The translations under genes were made by a program, and so were the position numbers. Below, piece after piece: positions 16,991-24,500 of a stretch of DNA of 64,000 nt. The notes below the pieces were generated by a model. It worked only from the letters and a program-made list of their open reading frames with translations, was not told the origin of the DNA and made no database searches. Every line of letters starts with the position of its first letter. Position 1 is the stretch's first letter. Location of the stretch: assembly GCA_029233925.1 (NCBI GenBank), contig JARGOX010000008.1, positions 1 to 64,000 on the forward strand, read 5' to 3'. Source of the stretch: Rhizobiaceae bacterium. GTDB taxonomy: Bacteria > Pseudomonadota > Alphaproteobacteria > Rhizobiales > Rhizobiaceae.

Positions 16991-18967
16991 ATGTCGAAAC
17001 CGTCGCGGTACAAAGCGCTTTGCCTGTTTGCTTTGCTCGTTTCTTCGGTGGCCGGGGGCGTTGCCCTGGCTGACGAGTTCACGGTCAATGCGCCGACTGT
17101 CCTCCAGAACGGCGGAAACACGATCGACGGCGACGACACGCTGACAATCACCGGGCTCGGCGCGATTGCGACCAGCGCGGACTTCGAGCATGCCGTCGAT
17201 TCGAATGGCGCCGCCAACACGATTGTCATCAACAACGGCGATCTCACGACGGAAGGCGCCGGCGCGGTCGGGATCTATGGCTCCGATTCCACCAATATGT
17301 GGGTGACCAACGACGGCGCCATCTCGACCACGGGAATCGACGGCAGCTACGGAATATACGTCAAGGCGCATTCCGACAACTCCACGATTATCAACAACGG
17401 CACGGTTTCCGTCCTGAGTGATTCAAGTGGCGGCATTTCCATCGAGGAATCCGGCGGCAGCGCGATCGAGAACAACGGGACGGTCACTATCACGGGAACG
17501 TGGAATTACGGCCTGTCCAGCAATTACGCCGACAACAGCACGATCACCAATGCGGGTTTGGTCGTCGCGAACGGCCAATACGTGGTGGGCATCGAAATGG
17601 GCGATTCGTCCGGCTCGACGATCACCAACAGCGGCGTGGTCCATGTCGGCGGAGACTACGCCTTTGGCATCGAGATCTGGAATTCAACCGACACCTCTGT
17701 GACCAACACCGGGACGATCAGAACCACCGGGATCTATGCTGACGGCATCTACGGCGGCGATTCGACCGGCACCATCCTGACCAACAGCGGATCGATCATC
17801 GCCGAGCAGGCTTATGCTCTTGTGCTGGATGACGGCGATACGGTGCTGAACCTTTCGACGGCGGGCTATATCGGCGGTGGTATCCGGTTCGCGCAAACCG
17901 CGACTGTCAACCTTGCCGTCGCTGCATCGAATTCCGTACTGTGGGACCTGAGCGATGGCGCGATGGTGGGCGGCGACCCGGCCCTGATCTCCGGCGACGC
18001 GCCGTGGTTCTACAATGCCGCGACGAAGCAATTCGCCACCTATGATCCTTCCGTCCTGGCTGGCGCCTTTGACGAACTTGGCGATATGACTGTGCTGCTG
18101 TCGGAGGTCCAACGGGCCAAACGCGGTGGCGGCGTCTGGGGCGCGGGCTTCGGCGGCATGGCCCGCCACGACGGCGACGGCATGGTGACGCTGGACCGCG
18201 ACGTGCGGCAATTCGGCGTCGCGTTCGGCTACGCCGGCGAGGCGGGCGCGGGAACGCGCTGGGGCGTTATGGGCGGCTTCCTGCACAGCGAACTCGCGGT
18301 CGACTCTCGATGGGCGTCCTCCTACGCCGTTGATGGCAATGGCGGGTTCGTCGGGGTCACCGGAGCGCACGACATCGGCGCGATCACCGTCGACGCGGGC
18401 GTCACCGGCGGCCGGATCGGCCGCGACGCCAGCCGCTTCGTCAACGACAACACGGCGCTTACCGGCGGGCTGACGCTGGGCGAAAGCCTCGCCCGGTCCT
18501 CCTATGGAAGCTGGTTCGTCGCCCCCGAACTGGGGGTCAGCGCGACGCTTGGCTCGTCCGAGGGCTGGTCGCTGACGCCGGGCGCGCGGCTGCGCTATGC
18601 CGGCCAGTGGACGGAAGGCTTCACCGAAACCGGCTCGGCCGCCAACGCCACGGTGGATGCGCTGGCGCTGGGCCTGTTCGACGCAAGCGTGCAAGTGGCG
18701 CTGGCCCGCCGCTTCGGCTTCGGTTCGCTCTCGACCCGGCTCGGCTACCGCAGCCGACAGTCGGTTGGCGACGCGGCGACGGTGACGCTTGTCGGCGAGA
18801 CCAATACGGTCGGGCTGGGCGACGTCAACAGCGAATCTGCCTATGCGGGACTGGGCCTTGATGTCCAGGTCACCCCCGGCATGCGGCTAAATCTCGATGT
18901 CAGCGGTCATTATGGCAGCACGACCACAGGCGGCCAGGCCTCCGCAAGGATCGCGGGGGCGTTCTAG
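16991..18967 (+). CDS. autotransporter outer-membrane beta-barrel protein
   Basis: A 658-aa type V secretion protein. A signal peptide spans about residues 1-27 (FALLVSSVAGGVALA, then DEF). The passenger (about 30-330) is a Ser/Thr/Asn/Gly-rich repeat region predicted to form a beta helix, with recurring words such as STIINNGTV, SAIENNGTVTI, STITNAG and STITNSG about 20-25 residues apart. The C-terminal 280 residues form an autotransporter barrel starting near GGGVWGAGFGGMARHDGDG and ending in the terminal phenylalanine of AGAF. It may act in adhesion or surface display. The gene lies at the edge of a mobile-element region and may be acquired. Confidence 0.85.
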   Translation: MSKPSRYKALCLFALLVSSVAGGVALADEFTVNAPTVLQNGGNTIDGDDTLTITGLGAIATSADFEHAVDSNGAANTIVINNGDLTTEGAGAVGIYGSDSTNMWVTNDGAISTTGIDGSYGIYVKAHSDNSTIINNGTVSVLSDSSGGISIEESGGSAIENNGTVTITGTWNYGLSSNYADNSTITNAGLVVANGQYVVGIEMGDSSGSTITNSGVVHVGGDYAFGIEIWNSTDTSVTNTGTIRTTGIYADGIYGGDSTGTILTNSGSIIAEQAYALVLDDGDTVLNLSTAGYIGGGIRFAQTATVNLAVAASNSVLWDLSDGAMVGGDPALISGDAPWFYNAATKQFATYDPSVLAGAFDELGDMTVLLSEVQRAKRGGGVWGAGFGGMARHDGDGMVTLDRDVRQFGVAFGYAGEAGAGTRWGVMGGFLHSELAVDSRWASSYAVDGNGGFVGVTGAHDIGAITVDAGVTGGRIGRDASRFVNDNTALTGGLTLGESLARSSYGSWFVAPELGVSATLGSSEGWSLTPGARLRYAGQWTEGFTETGSAANATVDALALGLFDASVQVALARRFGFGSLSTRLGYRSRQSVGDAATVTLVGETNTVGLGDVNSESAYAGLGLDVQVTPGMRLNLDVSGHYGSTTTGGQASARIAGAF

Positions 18968-19010
18968 GCGCGCAGGCTTAGGGACTGCAAGCCCGGCGTC
19001 CGGATAACGT

Positions 19011-19203
19011 ATTGCGGTGATGCCGCTATCGATCCCATTGGCGTTCCCGGACTGCCGCATCTTGTCACCCAGCGGGGCAACCAGCGCGGGCAGGTGTTTT
19101 TTGAAAAGTCCGACTATGCGCTCTATCTGGAGATGCTGGCAGAGAGCGCAGCGCGCGCCCGAAGTGAAATATGGGCCTGGTGCCTGATGTCGAAGCATGT
19201 CCC
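19011..19203 (+). pseudogene. RAYT element fragment (copy A), 5' part only
   Basis: The stretch contains a remnant of the element's left end (ATTGCGGTGA, 19011-19020). It then encodes VPGLPHLVTQRGN, RGQVFFEKSDYALYLEMLAE and EIWAWCLMSKHV, matching the first 60 residues of the intact copy at 19254. The frame is cut exactly where the left end of the intact element begins, as though that element inserted into or recombined with this older copy. Confidence 0.8.
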
Positions 19204-19204
19204 T

Positions 19205-19233
19205 AATTGCGGTGACAGTTTACTGAATCCCTT
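19205..19233. repeat. left terminal inverted repeat of RAYT copy B
   Basis: Begins AATTGCGGTGACAG and continues TTTACTGAATCCCTT. It pairs with 19912-19940 except at two positions. Confidence 0.85.
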
Positions 19234-19253
19234 AATTCGACCATAATTGTCTC

Positions 19254-19925
19254 ATGGCTCGTATCGCTCGTCTTGTCATTCCCGGACTGCCGCATCATGT
19301 CACCCAGCGGGGCAACAGGCGCGGGCAGGTGTTTTTCGAGGAAGCCGACTACGCGCTCTATCTGGATATGCTGGCCGAGAGTGCTGCGCGCGCCCGGTGC
19401 GAGGTTTGGGCCTATTGCCTGATGCCAAACCATGTTCATATTATTCTGGTGCCGTCCGAGGCCGATGGCCTGCGGCGGACCTTTGCCGATCTGCATCGCC
19501 GCTATACCGGCTATGTCAATGCGCGAGCACGAACCACAGGGCATCTGTGGCAGGGGCGTTATGGATCCGTAGTGATGGATGAAACGCATCTGTTCCACGC
19601 TATCCGCTATGTCACGCTCAATCCCGTGCGGGCAGGACTGGTCAAACGCGCAGAGGAATGGCCGTGGTCGAGCGCCCGCGCTCACCTGGCAGGTCATGAC
19701 AATGGCGTTGTAAAGGTGGCGCCCGTGCTGGAACGTGTCGGTGATTTACAGCAGTTCCTGGGTGAACCGACCGATGAGGATGCTGCCTATGCGTCCTTGA
19801 GGCGGGCCGAAACAATCGGCCGACCTGTCGGCGACACGGAGTGGCTAAAGATGCTGGAGAAGCAGACGGGCCGTGTTCTCCTGCCGCAAAAGAGGGGCAG
19901 GAAGCCAAATAAAGGGATTGAGTAA
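19254..19925 (+). CDS. REP-associated tyrosine transposase (RAYT, Y1_Tnp superfamily)
   Basis: A 223-aa single-strand transposase of the IS200/IS605-related RAYT family. Visible features are the N-terminal GLPHHVTQRGNRRGQVFF, the HUH metal motif in MPNHVHIILVPSE (H60, H62) and the segment HAIRYVTLNPVRAGLVKRA, which holds the probable nucleophile Y119. A basic C-terminal tail ends QKRGRKPNKGIE. RAYTs cleave and join single-stranded palindromic DNA. This copy is intact, whereas the sister copy at 21882 carries H62P and a stop. ATG 19254 follows the left repeat by about 20 bp. Confidence 0.9.
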   Translation: MARIARLVIPGLPHHVTQRGNRRGQVFFEEADYALYLDMLAESAARARCEVWAYCLMPNHVHIILVPSEADGLRRTFADLHRRYTGYVNARARTTGHLWQGRYGSVVMDETHLFHAIRYVTLNPVRAGLVKRAEEWPWSSARAHLAGHDNGVVKVAPVLERVGDLQQFLGEPTDEDAAYASLRRAETIGRPVGDTEWLKMLEKQTGRVLLPQKRGRKPNKGIE

Positions 19926-19940
19926 ACTGTCACCGTAATT
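19912..19940. repeat. right terminal inverted repeat of RAYT copy B
   Basis: Reverse complement of the left end with two mismatches. It overlaps the last codons and stop of the transposase gene. Confidence 0.85.
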
Positions 19941-20116
19941 GTACTTTCTCTTCCTAATCTCCTCGCATTGTAACAATGTTGCCCTGTTGCGTATTCGGCT
20001 CATCTCACTTTCCGTAACTGTCATGACCCGTCGCATATTTGATTCACGTAACTAGTTATTTCCAGCTTAGCTACGTGTGTGTAGCCAGCGGAGCCATGAT
20101 TTGTCCGGCTTAGCCA

Positions 20117-21337
20117 TCAGCTGCTGCACCGCACCTCCACGCGTCGGTTTAGGGAACGCCCTGCTTCATCTGCATTGCTGGCGATAGGTTCGTCTTCGCC
20201 GTGACCGCTGGCCGAAAGGGCAGAGGCGTTCAATCCGCGTTGCACTAAGGCGGCAACGACCGCGCTTGCTCGGCGTTGAGACAGATCCCGATTGTAGTCC
20301 GCCGACCCTTCACTGGAGGAGTGACCGATGATTTCGATCATGGCGGAGCGGTCCTCGCCAAGTCCCGCAAACAGTGTATTAAGGATCGGTGTCGATTCCG
20401 GGCGAATGACATCTGAATCGAAGCCGAACCCTATTCCGTGCAGGATGGAGCCGCAGCCAAGCTTGGGCGGCTCGGGTGTCAAACATACTGGTTCGGCCGA
20501 GGTGGCATCACCATCATAGGGCTTGAACGGGGCTCCATTCGTTGACCGCAACCCCCTCAGTGCGCCGTCAGCGCCAGCAATAAGAATGAATTGCGAGGGA
20601 ATGCCTGCGGCATCCTCGCCAAGTGCGCGAAGCACATTGCCCTCGACCGTGCCAGACAGCATGCTCTTACGATCATAGCAGCCAATGACCGACGGTCCTT
20701 CCTGTGCGAGCTCCATGTTGACGCCGCGCCCCTTCCAAACGCCTTCAAAACCCGTTGAAAGGCCGGATGTGCGTTGCTCTCCGTTTCCGATAAGTTCCGA
20801 GAATTCAAGGAATGTCTTTTCCTTTTGAACGTCCACGCCACCGCTGAGCCGAATTTTGACAAAGAGCACCTCTGGCTGGTCCGCTGTCAAGGTCAACTCC
20901 GTTATGTGACCTTTTTCTGTGTGTGCTGACAGCTCGGTCCGTGCCAACAGTACAAATGGCCCATCGACCGAGTTGGCAGCACCCGAGACCTCAATGAATT
21001 TCGCGAAGGTCTGAAATGGGCTTGGTGTTTCCCGAATATCAGGAACGGCAAACCGATCAAATCTGGTGAGCGCAGGAAGCGAGTAGACGATCTCAATGGC
21101 GTCGCCTTCGGTTGCTGGTTTTGGTGTCAGCCCGAAGAGGCCCGGATTCCCGTCGATCATTGAAATGGCCTGCTCTGCCCCTGTCCGCAAATCGCTCGGT
21201 CCGGTCTGGACGGATTGCGGCAAGACGCCAGCGGCGAAGGTCAGCAGATCAGGTGAGGTCACATTTTCCTGTGCCCAAGCATTTTGGCAGGACAGTGCCA
21301 CAACACAAGCTGCGGCAAGCAATAATGATTTTTGCAT
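20117..21337 (-). CDS. OmpA family protein (exported, C-terminal peptidoglycan-binding domain)
   Basis: A 406-aa exported protein with a signal peptide (MQKSLLLAAACVVALSCQNA, cleavage after WAQ). Residues about 25-290 are beta-rich and unfamiliar. The C-terminal 110 residues are an OmpA/MotB domain: FGFDSDVIRPESTPILNTL, then IEIIGHSSSEGSADYNRDLS, QRRASAVVAAL and SLNRRVEVRC, including the Asp/Arg that bind meso-diaminopimelate. AAGGAG precedes ATG 21337. It probably anchors an envelope component to peptidoglycan. It lies between two RAYT elements, so it may be accessory DNA. Confidence 0.85.
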   Translation of the reverse strand: MQKSLLLAAACVVALSCQNAWAQENVTSPDLLTFAAGVLPQSVQTGPSDLRTGAEQAISMIDGNPGLFGLTPKPATEGDAIEIVYSLPALTRFDRFAVPDIRETPSPFQTFAKFIEVSGAANSVDGPFVLLARTELSAHTEKGHITELTLTADQPEVLFVKIRLSGGVDVQKEKTFLEFSELIGNGEQRTSGLSTGFEGVWKGRGVNMELAQEGPSVIGCYDRKSMLSGTVEGNVLRALGEDAAGIPSQFILIAGADGALRGLRSTNGAPFKPYDGDATSAEPVCLTPEPPKLGCGSILHGIGFGFDSDVIRPESTPILNTLFAGLGEDRSAMIEIIGHSSSEGSADYNRDLSQRRASAVVAALVQRGLNASALSASGHGEDEPIASNADEAGRSLNRRVEVRCSS

Positions 21338-21834
21338 CTAGAACTCCTTGATCTCGCATGTAGTAACCTCAATCTTACTGGTCGAAACCGACAAAATCAT
21401 CAAAAAAGTTGCGCGTACCCACCGGCGGTATTGGTCGATATCCGCGGAAAACTAAATACCAACTACCGGAAAGCGATGCCAATGAACGGTAGATTTTGCC
21501 CAACCGTTGTTTTGCCTTCTGTCCGAAGACAAACCCAGCAAGATGCACAAATGGATACTTCTGTGAAGCTGCACTGCGGCGGCGGATCACTTGGCCAAGG
21601 TCTGCCTGGGGCCGAAAGTAGCGACGGACAGGGGATTCAGTTTCTCTCGTGTTGCTGATCGGCTGCTGGGGCGAGTTCTGGCGTGATGATCCAATCTCAA
21701 CGGGACTGGGAAGAGGATTATCTGCGGATCGAGAGGGCAATGTGGAATCGGGGCTGTTATCTTGCGAGAGCCACGCAATAGCAACCAATCCAAATACCCA
21801 TGCCGGATGGGGCGCTCAAGTTCGTGGCACGAGT
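21338..21834. other. region upstream of the OmpA-like gene; possible decayed gene
   Basis: A minus-strand frame (21375-21788) could encode a protein with one membrane-like stretch (FGLVAIAWL), a Pro/Ser-rich linker and a basic tail. It ends 37 bp before the OmpA-like start, as an operon partner would. Its upstream side is cut by RAYT copy C at 21835. No family is recognised and it lacks a good start, so it is either a gene remnant or chance. Confidence 0.25.
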
Positions 21835-22568
21835 ATTCGGTGACAGTTTACTAAATTCCTAATTTAGACCGTAATTGTCTCATGGCTCGTATCGCTCGCC
21901 TTGTCGTTCCCGGTCTCCCGCATCATGTCACCCGGCGGGGCAACAGGCGCGGGCAGGTGTTTTTTGAAGATTCCGACTATGCGCTCTATCTGGATATGCT
22001 GACGGAGAGTGCAGCGCGCGCCCGATGCGCGATCTGGGCCTGGTGCCTGATGCCAAACCATGTCCCTATCATTCTGGTTCCGTCCGAGGCAGATGGCCTG
22101 CGCCGGACCTTTGCCGATCTGCATCGCCGTTATAGGGGCTAAATCAATGCCAGGGCGCGGACCACGGGACATCTGTGGCAGGGGCGCTATGGATCCGTAG
22201 TGATGGATGAACCGCATCTGTTCCACGCCATCCGCTATGTCACGCTCAATCCCGTGCGGGCAGGACTGGTCAAACGCGCAGAGGAATGGGCATGGTCGAG
22301 TGCCCATGCTCACCTGGCAGGTCATGACAATGGCGTTGTAAAGGTGGCGCCCGTGCTGGAGCGTGTCGGTGATTTTTCCCAGTTCTTGGGTGAACCCTTT
22401 GATGAAGATGCCGCCTATGCGCCGTTGCGGCGGGCCGAAACAATCGGTCGGCCTGTCGGCGATACGGATTGGCTGAAGATGCTGGAGAGGCAGACAGGAC
22501 GGGTTCTCATGCCGCAAAAGAGGGGCAGGAAGCCGAATAAAGGGATTGAGTAAACTGTCACCGTAATT
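21835..22568 (+). mobile_element. RAYT element (copy C), inactivated
   Basis: A second full-length element sharing most bases with copy B. The left end is ATTCGGTGACAGTTTACT (from 21835), and the right end at 22540-22568 is identical to that of copy B. Its transposase is broken (see the pseudogene entry). Confidence 0.8.
21882..22553 (+). pseudogene. RAYT transposase with in-frame stop and mutated HUH motif (copy C)
   Basis: The frame matches the intact copy throughout but has TAA at 22140-22142, where copy B has TAT (Y87 in GYVNAR). It then continues in the same frame to the normal end. The metal motif is MPNHVPIILVPSE, so the second histidine (H62) is proline. Either change alone should abolish activity. 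The last part (VTLNPVRAGLVKRAEEW to NKGIE) is almost unchanged, so inactivation is recent. Confidence 0.88.
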
Positions 22569-22671
22569 GGATTGGCTGAAGATGCTGGAGAAGCAAACGG
22601 GCCGGGTTCTCATGGCGCAAAAGAGGGGCAGGAAGCTGAATAAAGGGATTAGCTGAACCGTCACCGTGATT
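22569..22671 (+). pseudogene. RAYT 3'-end fragment (copy D)
   Basis: Immediately after the right end of copy C there is a second copy of the last roughly 100 bp of the element, from GGATTGGCTGAAGATGCTGG to a degenerate right end (22643-22671, AGCTGAACCGTCACCGTGATT). It appears to be a tandem end duplication left by recombination or abortive transposition. Confidence 0.8.
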
Positions 22672-22697
22672 CTCGTCGCCGTAATTCGTAATCGAAG

Positions 22698-23306
22698 TTA
22701 TTTGTTCGAGTGCAGGTCAAAATTCTCCCGCTCATAAATTGTATTAAACTGATGGAAAAATAGGAACTCGGCAAAGTATTCAGCTGCGCTGTGCGCGGGG
22801 ATACCGCGATATTTGCTGATATGGATTTGAAATTTTCTCTTTAAATTATCTATCTCTGATGACTTCCAATTTTGTTTCCCAGACACCGGTACATGAGTAA
22901 TGACTACAGAATGACTGAAAGATGACGAAGTTATAGTTTTTGTAAAAAACTTAATGCTGATTTTGGGAACAAATGGACGACTGGCTGCAACTTCATCAGG
23001 GAACATGTAAAAATCAAAACGGTCGCCGACATCTTCACTTTTCGCAATCGCAAAAATCTGAGAATAGTCTTCGGCGAACTCGCGAGGGTGAACAGCATCG
23101 TCGAATTTCTGATAATAGTAATATTTCGCGCTTTGGTAAGCAATTTTATGAAGTATTTCAGTGCGATATTGGCTTTGCTTTTTTGCAACAGTTTTTCGAC
23201 TTATACCTCGAATACTTGCACTCGATCTTGCGCAACGTTCCCTTAGGTAGTCACGCCGAATTTCCTTTTGCTGTTGCTCGGTTAATCTCGATTTTCGGTA
23301 CTTCAT
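22698..23306 (-). CDS. hypothetical protein, AT-rich orphan (202 aa)
   Basis: A 202-aa frame starting at ATG 23306 (MKYRKSRLTEQQQKEIRRDY). The N-terminal third is basic and helix-rich, reminiscent of a DNA-binding or resolvase-type helix-turn-helix (RLTEQQQKEIRRDYLRER). The rest is rich in Phe, Tyr, Lys and Ser (DFYMFPDEVAASRPFVPKIS). No family is recognised. Base composition is clearly AT-richer than in the flanking genes, suggesting horizontal acquisition. No strong ribosome binding site is visible, which lowers confidence. Confidence 0.5.
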   Translation of the reverse strand: MKYRKSRLTEQQQKEIRRDYLRERCARSSASIRGISRKTVAKKQSQYRTEILHKIAYQSAKYYYYQKFDDAVHPREFAEDYSQIFAIAKSEDVGDRFDFYMFPDEVAASRPFVPKISIKFFTKTITSSSFSHSVVITHVPVSGKQNWKSSEIDNLKRKFQIHISKYRGIPAHSAAEYFAEFLFFHQFNTIYERENFDLHSNK

Positions 23307-23522
23307 GGCGATTAGATAATGCAAAAAATATCTTAAGTATGCCAGTCAGATTTTGGTTTGAAAAAACTGAAAAAAGTCAACCATCTGATATTAAACAATA
23401 ATTTCTATAATCGCATCCCGCAGCTTGTGGATAACCTGTGCATTGAGCCAGATGGCTATAAAAAATCGGCAGGAGCTGGAAGATACTTGTTCTTGCGGAC
23501 TCAACCGCCAGAAGGACATTAG

Positions 23523-23717
23523 ATGAAACAACAACCAAAAATATTATACCCTGCTGAGGCTACGGAATCTTCCAAGCTCTCGAAATCGTACCTGAGCAAA
23601 CTCTGTTGTTTATGTGCTGCAAGTCCGTTGTTGAAAACTGATCAGCAACTCGATTATTGCAATGAACAATTATGCACGTTGCTCTTGCCACTTGAAAGCA
23701 AAGTTGAGAGCGAATGA
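23523..23717 (+). CDS. small cysteine-containing hypothetical protein (64 aa)
   Basis: A short frame behind a good ribosome binding site (AGAAGGA before ATG 23523). It encodes a 64-aa protein with four cysteines (KLCCLCAAS and YCNEQLC), suggesting metal binding or disulfides. No family is recognised. It lies in the AT-rich accessory stretch and is followed by a 7-bp stem-loop at 23743-23773. Confidence 0.4.
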   Translation: MKQQPKILYPAEATESSKLSKSYLSKLCCLCAASPLLKTDQQLDYCNEQLCTLLLPLESKVESE

Positions 23718-23742
23718 CTACCACCAGAGAAAGCACAAAAAT

Positions 23743-23773
23743 GCCTCGGTCACTGTTGGCGCAGCGCCGAGGC
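23743..23773 (+). terminator. stem-loop after the small cysteine-rich frame
   Basis: GCCTCGG and CCGAGGC form a perfect 7-bp stem with a 17-base loop. No T-run follows, so it is a weak terminator candidate. Confidence 0.3.
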
Positions 23774-24012
23774 TTATCTGAAAACCGACCCAATTAGACA
23801 TTAGGAGATCACCAGAATGATCATATTACCGCCTTGCGCATTCACGCGCAATTCATTTCCGCCGTCCTTCTTTGACTGGGTAGAGCTCGAATACACTGTT
23901 TTTTTGCCTCTTCAGCTAGTAACAAATCGGCTGGAGAAGCTAATAGAGCGACCTCTGATTGCACCCAATACATGCCCCGTTGCAAATGGGATCACCTGTG
24001 TGGGGGAACACC

Positions 24013-24288
24013 ATGACCAGTAAGTATTTCTTCACTAAAGACAATAGCACCACAACAATCGCGCTAAGCGGGCGAAATGCATGGGCCTTGTCCCAATTGA
24101 TTAAGGCAGGCAAAACCGGATGCACACCCATATCTCGCCCAGCGCCGCGGTGGAGTGCGTACGTTCACAATCTACGTTCTGTAGGCTTTTGTATTGAAAC
24201 CATACACGAGCCACATGCAGGCCCGTTTCCTGGCACACATGCCCGGTATGTGTTGCGTTCCAATGTTAGGGCAAAGTTGAACGTCTAA
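24013..24288 (+). CDS. winged-helix domain protein (HTH_39-like)
   Basis: A 91-aa protein of a small winged-helix family common in accessory and phage-related DNA of Hyphomicrobiales. The diagnostic core is ALSQLIKAGKTGCTPISRPA, then PRWSAYVHNLRSVGFCIETI and GPFPGTHARYVLRS. It probably binds DNA as a small regulator. ATG 24013 is preceded by GGGGGAA. A longer frame from 23959 exists but lacks a ribosome binding site. It stands alone among RAYT relics. Confidence 0.65.
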   Translation: MTSKYFFTKDNSTTTIALSGRNAWALSQLIKAGKTGCTPISRPAPRWSAYVHNLRSVGFCIETIHEPHAGPFPGTHARYVLRSNVRAKLNV

Positions 24289-24371
24289 TAGCAGTTGGGG
24301 GAGCCAGCGACGTTGGCTTCTCCAATCTGGAACGCAGGATAGAATTGCGCAGCAACAGCTTACTCGAACCA

Positions 24372-24480
24372 CGGTGACGGCTTACTATTCTAAATCTCTA
24401 AATCAATATAATTATCTCATAGTTTGTATCGCCCGCATTGTAGTTCTTGGGCTGCCGCATAAAGTCAGCCAGCGTGCCGG
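24372..24480 (+). pseudogene. RAYT 5'-end relic (copy E)
   Basis: A degenerate left end, CGGTGACGGCTTACT (from 24372), is followed by a diverged copy of the first codons of the transposase (TTTGTATCGCCCGCATTGTA, then GGGCTGCCGCATAAAGTCAG). It ends abruptly before the RhaD-type gene. It is the most diverged of the copies and marks the right border of the accessory region. Confidence 0.7.
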
Positions 24481-24500
24481 AGCCCACTCCCCCCACTCTC

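Larger units (their letters stand above)
19205..19940 (+). mobile_element. RAYT element with terminal inverted repeats (copy B, intact)
   Basis: A 736-bp unit bounded by 29-bp inverted repeats at 19205-19233 and 19912-19940. They match at 27 of 29 positions and share the core GGTGACAGTTTACT. The only gene is a RAYT-type transposase. The right repeat overlaps the end of the coding region, so the gene's last codons and stop are part of the element end. Copies A, C, D and E nearby share the same ends. Confidence 0.8.

Noticed and set aside
21375-21788. Minus-strand 137-codon frame before the OmpA-like gene as a real SH3-like or membrane protein
   Set aside because: No family match could be made in any of the three frames and the start is poor; kept only as a possible decayed gene.
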